NCBI GenBank assembly: GCA_028717785.1 | Contig: JAQUND010000038.1 | Location: 1 to 12,922, forward strand | Length of the DNA: 12,922 nt | Direction of reading: 5' to 3' | Origin: Candidatus Nanoarchaeia archaeon | Lineage (GTDB): Archaea; Nanoarchaeota; Nanoarchaeia; SCGC-AAA011-G17; JAFCDX01 | In this document: one piece after another, positions 6,003-11,368 of the stretch | Layout of the letters: every line of letters begins with the position of its first letter | Position numbering within the stretch: position 1 is the first letter of the stretch | Notes under the pieces: generated by a model | Told to the model about the DNA's origin: nothing | What the model saw: only the letters and a program-made list of their open reading frames with translations | The model's database searches: none | Position numbers and translations under genes: made by a program

Positions 6003-6893
6003 TTAAGGGTGTACTCCTTCTAATTGATGTACTTGATTTAATGTTGCTTGTGTACCTGCAGCAACAGTTCTAGCTTTATTATTTATTTTATTTTTTAATT
6101 GTTCAAATTTTTGTGGATCTCTCATTGATTGATTTCCTAGTTGAGGTTGTTGTCCACCTTGTGGTCTTGGTTGATTCAATTCTTCGGTTTCTTCATCCTC
6201 ACCTTTATTACCAAAAATTCTATCCCATAATCCTTTTTTATGTTCATTATTATTTTTTTTACCCCATCCGAGGTCAGGTCCTAATTTTTGTCCACTTTTA
6301 AAAAAGTTATAAATAAATAATATTATAGTTAAAACAATAAAACCTGAAATTATTATTTGCATAACAACATTTTCTTGGAATTCTAAAAAAAATGAAGTAA
6401 ATAAAACAGTTAGTGCTAAATAAGCAATTCCTTTTGCAAAATGAGCTACTCTTGAATCATGTCTAAATACTGTTAATATGAAAGCACATACAATAAATAC
6501 AAAAAATGGACTACTAGATGAAAAAATATTTTTAGTAATATTTACAGGAACAGCATAAGCAGTAATTAATGCAATTAAAAATGCAATCATTCCAGCTGAT
6601 TTTGTATTTCCTTTAAGTGCAGGTAATTCTTTTAGTGCCGTATAAAAATAAATTCCCATAAAAATAGCAATAAATGCTTTTGCATATATTGGATCTTGTT
6701 GAAATAAATCTAAAATAACTTGTATAATTCCTCCAACAATGCCAAATGCAAGACCTAATGCCATGCCAATAGCAGCAACTACATCTTGTGTTGGAAGTGT
6801 TGTAGTGGCAGCATAAGTTACAGGAACAAAAGTAAGAAATGTACTTATAATAGAATAAACAGACATTACACTCTTTTTTAATCGCTTCTGCAT
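6003..6893 (-). CDS. Six-helix membrane protein with signal peptide and Q/N/G-rich cytoplasmic tail
   Basis: I use the ATG at 6891-6893 (296 aa) rather than the longer in-frame start at 6956. The longer start would overlap the divergent gene and its TATA box, whereas 6893 lies 25 nt from that TATA. The chosen start also gives a clean signal peptide: MQKRLKKS, a hydrophobic core (about 11-24), and an Ala-type cleavage site VTYAA near 27-29. Six hydrophobic segments follow at about 38-62, 72-88, 100-117, 129-146, 154-171 and 179-198. A ~98-residue hydrophilic tail then has acidic (GEDEETEELN), Pro/Gln/Gly-rich and basic-helical parts. The cleavable leader plus polytopic core is reminiscent of TrbC/VirB2- or VirB6-like envelope proteins, but I see no diagnostic motif. 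It heads an operon with the 40-aa and coiled-coil proteins. Confidence 0.8.
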   Translation of the reverse strand: MQKRLKKSVMSVYSIISTFLTFVPVTYAATTTLPTQDVVAAIGMALGLAFGIVGGIIQVILDLFQQDPIYAKAFIAIFMGIYFYTALKELPALKGNTKSAGMIAFLIALITAYAVPVNITKNIFSSSSPFFVFIVCAFILTVFRHDSRVAHFAKGIAYLALTVLFTSFFLEFQENVVMQIIISGFIVLTIILFIYNFFKSGQKLGPDLGWGKKNNNEHKKGLWDRIFGNKGEDEETEELNQPRPQGGQQPQLGNQSMRDPQKFEQLKNKINNKARTVAAGTQATLNQVHQLEGVHP

Positions 6894-6913
6894 AATAGGA
6901 CTTAGAAATAAAA

Positions 6914-6923
6914 CTATATAAAT
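6914..6923. promoter_or_regulatory. Shared bidirectional TATA element
   Basis: The plus strand reads CTATATAAAT and the minus strand ATTTATATAG, both good archaeal TATA boxes. The centre (about 6918) is 26 nt from the ATG of the Trm5-like gene at 6944 and 25 nt from the ATG of the divergent membrane-protein gene at 6893. No other TATA-like sequence lies at the proper distance for either gene within this 50-nt spacer. One TBP site may therefore serve two leaderless transcripts. Confidence 0.65.
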
Positions 6924-6943
6924 ATTTCTTTCCTTAAAATACC

Positions 6944-7702
6944 ATGAAATTGCCAAGTTCTTATGATATTATAGGAGATATTCTAATATTCGAAGTAAAA
7001 GACAAATTAACTGAAAAAGAAGAAAAGGAAATAGCAAATGAATTATTAAAGATTAATAAAAATGTAAAGGTTATTGCTAAAAGAATAGATGTTTACAAAG
7101 GAAAGTACAGAACAAGAAAAATTAAAATTTTATCCGGAGAAAATAGAAAAGAAACACTACATAATGAAAATGGAGTTAAAATAAAATTAGACGTTGAAAA
7201 ATGTTATTTTAGTCCAAGAACAAGTCAGGAACGTTTAAGGATAGCAAGTTTAGTTAAAAAAAATGAATCTGTTTTAGTTATGTTTTCAGGAGTTGCACCA
7301 TTTCCATTAACAATTGCAAGAAAAACAAAAGCTAAAGAAATTTATGGAATAGAAATTAATCCAATAGCTCATAAATATGCTTTAGAAAATGTTAGAATTA
7401 ATAAATTTAGTAATATTTTTTTAATAAAAGGGGATGTTAATAAAGAACTTCCAAAATTAAAGAAAAAATTTGATAGAATTATTATGCCTTTGCCAAAAGA
7501 AGCAAAGAATTATTTAAAATTAGCTTTAAAATATTTTAAAAATAAAGGAACTATTCATTTATATCTATTTGCTAATGAAAATGATTTTAGTAAATTAAAA
7601 AAAGAGTATTCTAAAAAATTTAAAGTTAAGTTAATTAAATGTGGTGCTTACGCTCCAAGAATTTTTAGGATTTGTTTAGACTTAAAAAGGAAAAATATAT
7701 AA
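6944..7702 (+). CDS. Trm5-like tRNA (guanine37-N1)-methyltransferase
   Basis: A 252-aa class-I SAM-dependent methyltransferase of the Trm5/Taw2 family, which makes m1G37 (or wyosine-pathway derivatives) next to the tRNA anticodon and so protects the reading frame. The N-terminal RNA-binding part starts with KLPSSYDIIGDI, the usual D2-domain opening, and continues through KYRTRKIKILSGE and ENGVKIKLDV. The catalytic part has SPRTSQERLRIA with E96 at the general-base position, a SAM loop FSGVAPF (114-120), an acidic motif GIEINPIA (136-142), GD at 163-164, and IIMPLPK (179-185) at the family's NLP/NPP position. It lacks the extra ~70-residue D1 domain of MjTrm5b-type enzymes. The start sits 26 nt from a TATA box. 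Exact subtype (Trm5a, b or c, or Taw2) cannot be fixed from the sequence alone. Confidence 0.85.
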   Translation: MKLPSSYDIIGDILIFEVKDKLTEKEEKEIANELLKINKNVKVIAKRIDVYKGKYRTRKIKILSGENRKETLHNENGVKIKLDVEKCYFSPRTSQERLRIASLVKKNESVLVMFSGVAPFPLTIARKTKAKEIYGIEINPIAHKYALENVRINKFSNIFLIKGDVNKELPKLKKKFDRIIMPLPKEAKNYLKLALKYFKNKGTIHLYLFANENDFSKLKKEYSKKFKVKLIKCGAYAPRIFRICLDLKRKNI

Positions 7703-7703
7703 A
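7694..7703 (+). promoter_or_regulatory. TATA box for the RNA candidate at 7726
   Basis: AATATATAAA, overlapping the stop codon of the Trm5-like gene (7700-7702), is centred about 26-28 nt upstream of the GGGG at 7726-7729 that begins the structured RNA. This is the same TATA-to-start distance seen at the protein genes in the window. Confidence 0.5.
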
Positions 7704-7704
7704 G

Positions 7705-7722
7705 TATATACTGCAGTATATA
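7705..7722. repeat. 18-bp perfect palindrome (TATATACTG/CAGTATATA)
   Basis: TATATACTGCAGTATATA is its own reverse complement over all 18 bases. It lies exactly between the putative TATA box (7694-7703) and the start of the RNA candidate (7726). A dyad there is placed like an archaeal repressor operator that would block the polymerase. It could also simply be a second TATA-like element, or a hairpin at the 3' end of the Trm5 mRNA. Confidence 0.6.
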
Positions 7723-7725
7723 TAT

Positions 7726-7792
7726 GGGGAATGAAGGATTGTGAACACCCTAGCTTACTCTTGTAATGCTGATGGAAGTAGCTGCTGACCCC
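7726..7792 (+). ncRNA. Structured small RNA with box C/D-type kink-turn
   Basis: By hand count 33 of 67 bases are G or C, against roughly a quarter in the surrounding DNA, and no ORF covers the stretch. The ends pair as GGGG (7726-7729) with CCCC (7789-7792). Inside this stem lie AATGAAGG (7730-7737) and CTGA (7785-7788). Folded together they give a 3-nt bulge AAU, tandem G.A and A.G pairs, then A-U and G-C: the arrangement of a box C/D kink-turn bound by L7Ae. Internal CTGATGG (7769-7775) could be box C', and CTAG (7750-7753) a degenerate D', leaving a 12-nt guide at 7738-7749 and a short 9-nt guide at 7776-7784. An alternative internal hairpin pairs AGCTTACT (7752-7759) with AGTAGCT (7777-7783). 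A C/D guide RNA is the best guess; another kink-turn RNA is possible. Confidence 0.55.
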
Positions 7793-7796
7793 AAAA

Positions 7797-7805
7797 TTTA
7801 AATAT
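7797..7805 (+). promoter_or_regulatory. TATA box for the three-gene membrane operon
   Basis: TTTAAATAT is centred 25 nt before the ATG at 7826, consistent with a leaderless mRNA. It begins 4 nt after the CCCC that ends the RNA candidate, so the RNA gene and this operon appear to be separate transcription units. Confidence 0.55.
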
Positions 7806-7825
7806 CTGTTAAATTCTTTATTATT

Positions 7826-8461
7826 ATGAAAAAAAAGAAAGGTGGTAATTCTTTATCTAGAATAGAGTCTAAATTAAATCAAATTCTTAATCTTGAAAAA
7901 ACAGAAGTAAAGGAAGAAAAAGTATTAAAAAAAGAAGAAGATGAAGTAGAAGTATTAGAAAAACTTCAATTAAAGAAAATAGCTGAAGAAGAATTAGAAT
8001 TAAAAAAAATAGAAGAATTTGAGCAAGAATTAAAAAAACAAGTTGGTTCTCATCCTTTAACAAAAATAACAATAAGAGATGTTAGTAAGGGTTTAGTTGG
8101 AGCATTTTTTGGTATAGTTTCTCATTATGCTTTTGTAGAAGGAGCGGATATTGCAAAAGAATTTACCTTTTTAAGAGCTACAATACTATTAATATTTTCA
8201 TTTTTCTTAGGATTTACTTTTATGTATGCAACTGGATTTAGAAAAATAAAAGAAAAAACTTTAGTTAAATTCTTCCCATTAAGAGTAATTTCAATTTATT
8301 TAATTTCATTAGTATCAATTTTTATTGCTTTAACTTTATATGGAGAAATTCAATTAGGATTTGGAATGTTAGATTGGTTATTAATCTACAAACAAGTTGC
8401 TAGTATTTCAATTCCAGCAATAATGGGAGCAAGTGCAGCTGAATTAATAGGAGGAGAATGA
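7826..8461 (+). CDS. Coiled-coil/four-helix membrane protein, DUF2391-like
   Basis: A 211-aa protein in two parts. Residues 1-75 are highly charged (K/E/L-rich, no helix breakers after residue 20) and should form a long coiled coil. Residues 86-208 hold four hydrophobic spans at about 86-104, 116-136, 150-172 and 188-208. The motif order (GAFFGIVSHYAF, GFTFMYATGFRK, FFPLRVISIYLISL, SIPAIMGASAAELI) resembles the DUF2391/TIGR02587 family of archaeal membrane proteins of unknown function; this match is from memory. The start is supported by a TATA box 25 nt upstream. It overlaps the next gene by 4 nt (ATGA), and its own last codons create a GGAGG ribosome-binding site for that gene. Function unknown; the coiled coil suggests docking to another helical protein. 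Confidence 0.75.
   Translation: MKKKKGGNSLSRIESKLNQILNLEKTEVKEEKVLKKEEDEVEVLEKLQLKKIAEEELELKKIEEFEQELKKQVGSHPLTKITIRDVSKGLVGAFFGIVSHYAFVEGADIAKEFTFLRATILLIFSFFLGFTFMYATGFRKIKEKTLVKFFPLRVISIYLISLVSIFIALTLYGEIQLGFGMLDWLLIYKQVASISIPAIMGASAAELIGGE
8450..8454 (+). promoter_or_regulatory. Shine-Dalgarno site inside the end of the membrane-protein gene
   Basis: GGAGG lies 3 nt before the ATG at 8458 and 6 nt before the ATG at 8461. The second spacing is nearer the usual optimum, so translation of the next gene may begin at 8461 and yield 106 rather than 107 residues. It is the clearest ribosome-binding site in a window whose operon-leading genes otherwise look mostly leaderless. Confidence 0.6.
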
Positions 8462-8781
8462 TGTGGATTCAACCAGTTAAAAGAAATGAACCTGTAGAAA
8501 CAAAAGCAGATTTATTAACAAATAAATTAAAAGCAGATTTACAAAGTGCAGTTTCTCAATATATTGAAGCAGTAAAAGCTAAAGATGAAGAAAAAGCAGT
8601 TACATATGAAAGAATAAATTCAAGAATAGTTGAAAGAATGTTAATAATACTAAATGAACAAAAATATTTTGATAAATCCAATAAAGCTACAATAAAAATA
8701 AATTTTTTAAATACTATTTCATCTAAATTAAAAAGTAGAGATTTAAATAATATATTGGGATTAATAGAAAAAGAACTATGA
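8458..8781 (+). CDS. Small soluble helical protein (middle gene of membrane operon)
   Basis: Not recognised. About 107 residues (106 if the second of two tandem ATGs at 8461 is used, as the ribosome-binding-site spacing suggests). No hydrophobic span and no cysteine are present. The sequence predicts helices: DLLTNKLKADLQSAVSQYIEA, a charged turn KAKDEEKA, RINSRIVERMLIILNEQ, and a C-terminal helix ending GLIEKEL. The 18-40 region with regularly spaced small residues could be a helical hairpin. It overlaps its neighbours by 4 nt on both sides (ATGA at 8458-8461 and 8778-8781), indicating tight translational coupling and probably fixed stoichiometry with the membrane protein upstream. No function can be assigned. 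Confidence 0.7.
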   Translation: MMWIQPVKRNEPVETKADLLTNKLKADLQSAVSQYIEAVKAKDEEKAVTYERINSRIVERMLIILNEQKYFDKSNKATIKINFLNTISSKLKSRDLNNILGLIEKEL

Positions 8782-9119
8782 AAAAAGTATACGAAAAACC
8801 ACAATTGCATAAATTAAATCCACAAGATTTAGTAGATAAAGAAGGAAGTTTTTTAAGACATATAAAAAATGGAGTTCTACAAATTATTGCTTTATCTGGA
8901 GAAGATGCAATTAGTAAAAGTGAAAAAGAAAAATTACATAATGCAATCTTACCTGCTATTTCAATATTAATTCATATTTATGAAATGGAATTAAAAATAG
9001 CACCAGTTGATTCGGAAATAATAAAACAGAATTTAGCTATAACAAATAAAATAGAAGAATTATTTAAAAAAAATAAATACGAAGAAGTTAGTAAATTATT
9101 AAAAAAATTACAACCCTAA
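8778..9119 (+). CDS. Small soluble helical protein (last gene of membrane operon)
   Basis: Not recognised. A 113-aa chain starting at an ATG that overlaps the previous stop (ATGA). The N terminus (KKVYEKPQLHKLNPQDLVDKE) is extended and charged. After that come three helical stretches: the first around HIKNGVLQIIALSGEDAI, then KLHNAILPAISILIHIYEMEL, which is amphipathic rather than membrane-spanning, and last a C-terminal pair (IKQNLAITNKIEELFKK and YEEVSKLLKKLQ). The overall look resembles helical-bundle subunits of larger assemblies, but no family was identified. Its last 12 nt overlap the 3' end of the convergent HerA-like ATPase gene. Confidence 0.7.
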   Translation: MKKVYEKPQLHKLNPQDLVDKEGSFLRHIKNGVLQIIALSGEDAISKSEKEKLHNAILPAISILIHIYEMELKIAPVDSEIIKQNLAITNKIEELFKKNKYEEVSKLLKKLQP

Positions 9120-10433
9120 TTCTATTAATTCGCTTCTTTTGATATGTAATGCTTTTGGTGAATCTCCACCATGCCAACTAAATCTAGGTCTTACTCTAAA
9201 TGGATAAATCCTTTCAGAATTATCATCTAAAATAATTGCAGATCCAGGTAATTTTGGTAATTCATTTAAATATCTTAAAATATCAGCTGCTAAATAAGTT
9301 TGCATAATATTGTTTAATGATTCAATATCATTTTTTGCTGTAATTCTATGACTAATAACAATATCTGATTGAGTTATTGCATCTGTATGAATTTCTCCTG
9401 GTTGTTGAGTTGCCATTACTAAACTTATTCCAGGTTGTCTTCCTTCTCTTAGTAATTGAACAAAAGCATCTGTTGCAGGAGTAATTTTATTTTTAGGTAA
9501 AAATTCGTGCATTTCATCTACAAAAATCCAAACTAATGGCATTTGTTCTTTTTTAGATACTTCTTCAGAAAAGAAATAAGAATATCCTTTTTCAATATCT
9601 TTTAATTCTTCTAATTTACGAACAACCATCCTTTCTAGTAATAATTTTTTTGAAATTAAAGAAGCAACTAAACTTTTTACATTCCAATCTTTGTAAATGC
9701 TAATATCTATAATAGATATTTTTCCACGATCTACAATATCTTTAATTGGAGTTGCATTTTTATCAAATAAACCCCAAGAATCTGCATTAATAAATAAATT
9801 TTCTAATCCATTTTTAACATTAATATCTGTTTTAGTATCTTTTTGAATTTCTTGTATTATTTCTTTTATATCATAATTTTTTCCTTTTTCATCTTGTAAC
9901 TTATCAATTATTCTATCGACTAAAATTCCAATTGGATCTAAAACTCCAATATTAAAAACATTACACCAATCTAAAGCACTTAATTCAGTTGGACTTATTG
10001 AAAAAGAATAATCACATGGAAATTTATTTTGTTTATAATAATCAAAATATCCTTTTGGTATGAATATACTTGCTTTATCTATTTTAGTTGGTAACATTCC
10101 CCAATCTTTTAGTAAATCTTCTTCACGTTCATTTGCATATTTCATTGTCCAAAAAATTCCCATTGTATCTAAAATTAATACAGATAAATTTTGAGATATT
10201 TCATTTGGTAAATTAGAAATTTCTTCTGCTATTACAGCTAAATTATAAGATTTTCCAGAACCACGTTTACCACAGATTAAAATAATATGCGGATTAATAA
10301 CATCAAGTAAAACTTTATTTGATAAAGAAGTTGTTTGACCCATACGAACATACATTTTACCAATAAATACAGTTCCTTCTAAACCTATTTTTCTTTTTTC
10401 AGATTCTGATCTTCCAATGATAATTTCGTACAT
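9108..10433 (-). CDS. HerA/FtsK-superfamily ATPase (DUF87-type)
   Basis: A 441-aa P-loop ATPase of the HerA-FtsK-VirB4 superfamily, ring-forming motors that move DNA or protein. Residues 1-48 form a short beta-barrel-like start (GTVFIGKMYVRMGQTT), less than the full HAS barrel of classic HerA. Walker A is GKRGSGKS (55-62). Walker B is LVWIFVDEMHEF with D306 and E307. PGISLVMATQQPG supplies the sensor glutamine, and SDIVISHRITAKNDIESL resembles the arginine-finger region of HerA-like proteins. A central insertion of about 150 residues (roughly 100-250) is helical. No nurA nuclease gene, the usual HerA partner, is present in the window. The gene lies head-on to the three-gene membrane operon. 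Role in DNA end-resection, conjugation-like transfer or secretion cannot be separated from sequence alone. Confidence 0.87.
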   Translation of the reverse strand: MYEIIIGRSESEKRKIGLEGTVFIGKMYVRMGQTTSLSNKVLLDVINPHIILICGKRGSGKSYNLAVIAEEISNLPNEISQNLSVLILDTMGIFWTMKYANEREEDLLKDWGMLPTKIDKASIFIPKGYFDYYKQNKFPCDYSFSISPTELSALDWCNVFNIGVLDPIGILVDRIIDKLQDEKGKNYDIKEIIQEIQKDTKTDINVKNGLENLFINADSWGLFDKNATPIKDIVDRGKISIIDISIYKDWNVKSLVASLISKKLLLERMVVRKLEELKDIEKGYSYFFSEEVSKKEQMPLVWIFVDEMHEFLPKNKITPATDAFVQLLREGRQPGISLVMATQQPGEIHTDAITQSDIVISHRITAKNDIESLNNIMQTYLAADILRYLNELPKLPGSAIILDDNSERIYPFRVRPRFSWHGGDSPKALHIKRSELIELGL

Positions 10434-10438
10434 TCTTT

Positions 10439-10442
10439 CCTC
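10439..10442 (-). promoter_or_regulatory. Ribosome-binding site for the HerA-like gene
   Basis: On the minus strand GAGG (within AGAGGAAAG) ends 5 nt before the ATG at 10431-10433, a standard Shine-Dalgarno spacing. Together with the TATA box at 10469-10478 it implies a short leader of about 16 nt, unlike the leaderless genes elsewhere in the window. Confidence 0.45.
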
Positions 10443-10468
10443 TTTTAATTATTTAATATATTTTAAGC

Positions 10469-10478
10469 TTATATAAAG
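10469..10478 (-). promoter_or_regulatory. TATA box for the HerA-like gene
   Basis: The minus strand reads CTTTATATAA, centred about 41 nt upstream of the ATG. Initiation 25 nt downstream would fall near 10449 and leave room for the GAGG ribosome-binding site. A weaker alternative, TATATTAAAT at 10451-10460, lies 22 nt from the ATG and would give a leaderless transcript. Confidence 0.45.
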
Positions 10479-10490
10479 ATTTTCATAAGT

Positions 10491-10498
10491 TTTAAATA
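10491..10498 (+). promoter_or_regulatory. TATA box for htpX
   Basis: TTTAAATA is centred 25 nt before the htpX ATG at 10520, the same leaderless geometry as at the other operon heads. It is separated by about 20 nt from the divergent TATA box of the HerA-like gene. Confidence 0.55.
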
Positions 10499-10519
10499 AG
10501 ATTTCCTTTAGATAAAACT

Positions 10520-11368
10520 ATGATAAATCAACTTAAAACAGTATTATTGCTTGGAATTTTAACAGGGTTATTATTGTTAATTGGAAGTTTCTTTGGTACT
10601 AGTGGATTAACAATTGCTATAGTTTTTGTATTAATAATGAATGTTGGTAGTTATTTCTTTTCAGATAAACTTGCTTTAGCAATGTATAGAGCAAAAGAAA
10701 TTAAAAAAACTCAATTTCCTTGGTTACATGTTATGGTTAAAGATATTTGTAAAGAAGCAAATATACCAGAACCTAAAGGAATTTATTTGATTCCAACTGA
10801 GCAAAGTAATGCATTTTGTGCTGGTCGTGGTCCAAAACACTATGTTGTTGCCTGTACACAAGGAATTTTAGATTTATTAACTAGAGATGAATTAAAAGGT
10901 GTTTTAGCACACGAAATAGCGCATTCAAAAAATAGAGATGTTTTAGTTGCAACTATAGCTGCTACAATTGCAGGTGTTATTTCTTACCTAGCTCAAATGG
11001 CACAATTTGGAGCAATGTTTGGTGGATTTGGTAGAGATGATGATAAAGGTGGAAATATTATTGGATTATTAGTTCTAGCTATATTAACTCCAATAATTGC
11101 AATGATTATTCAAATGGCAATTTCAAGATCAAGAGAGTATTTAGCAGATGAAACTGGAGCTAAATTAATTAAAGATTCAAAACCTTTAGCAAGTGCATTA
11201 GTAAAAATTCATCATTCTGTTAAAAATAATCCATTAAAATTTGGATCACAAGCAGGTTCAAGTTTATTTATTGCAAATCCTTTTAGAGGAAATGCATTAA
11301 CAAATTTATTTTCTACGCATCCTTCTTTAGAAGATAGATTAAAACATTTAAAAGAAGTTAAAGTTTAA
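10520..11368 (+). CDS. htpX: HtpX family M48 membrane metalloprotease
   Basis: A 282-aa integral-membrane zinc protease that cleaves damaged or misfolded membrane proteins. Two hydrophobic spans lie near residues 7-24 and 28-47. The catalytic HEIAH follows, with H131, E132 and H135, preceded by GVLA and followed by SKNRD. Two more spans lie at about 140-165 and 178-200, then SREYLADETGA supplies the third zinc ligand E206. The family C-terminal signature STHPSLEDRLKHL is present. SNAFCAGRGPKHYVV just ahead of the active site is also characteristic. All expected residues are intact and the length is typical (about 280-300). The start is set by a TATA box 25 nt upstream. The 3' end overlaps rfcL on the other strand by 11 nt. 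It is probably a single-gene transcription unit. Confidence 0.96.
   Translation: MINQLKTVLLLGILTGLLLLIGSFFGTSGLTIAIVFVLIMNVGSYFFSDKLALAMYRAKEIKKTQFPWLHVMVKDICKEANIPEPKGIYLIPTEQSNAFCAGRGPKHYVVACTQGILDLLTRDELKGVLAHEIAHSKNRDVLVATIAATIAGVISYLAQMAQFGAMFGGFGRDDDKGGNIIGLLVLAILTPIIAMIIQMAISRSREYLADETGAKLIKDSKPLASALVKIHHSVKNNPLKFGSQAGSSLFIANPFRGNALTNLFSTHPSLEDRLKHLKEVKV

Noticed and set aside
6113..6301. 62-aa ORF on the plus strand
   Set aside because: Lies antisense inside the Q/N-rich tail of the membrane protein; its hydrophobic composition is what reverse-complemented Lys/Asn/Gln codons produce.
6894..6956. Longer N terminus for the membrane protein (start at 6956)
   Set aside because: It would overlap the divergent trm5-like start and contain the TATA box; the ATG at 6893 gives a proper signal peptide and the 25-nt TATA distance.
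7726..7792. tRNA gene (GGGG...CCCCA ends)
   Set aside because: No T-arm GTTCRA motif, no anticodon arm geometry and too short; the kink-turn reading fits better.
7887..8072. 61-aa Leu/Phe-rich ORF on the minus strand
   Set aside because: Antisense shadow of the Lys/Glu coiled coil of the DUF2391-like protein.
8556..8810. 84-aa ORF on the minus strand
   Set aside because: Antisense to two ATGA-coupled genes with better coding character; no promoter seen.
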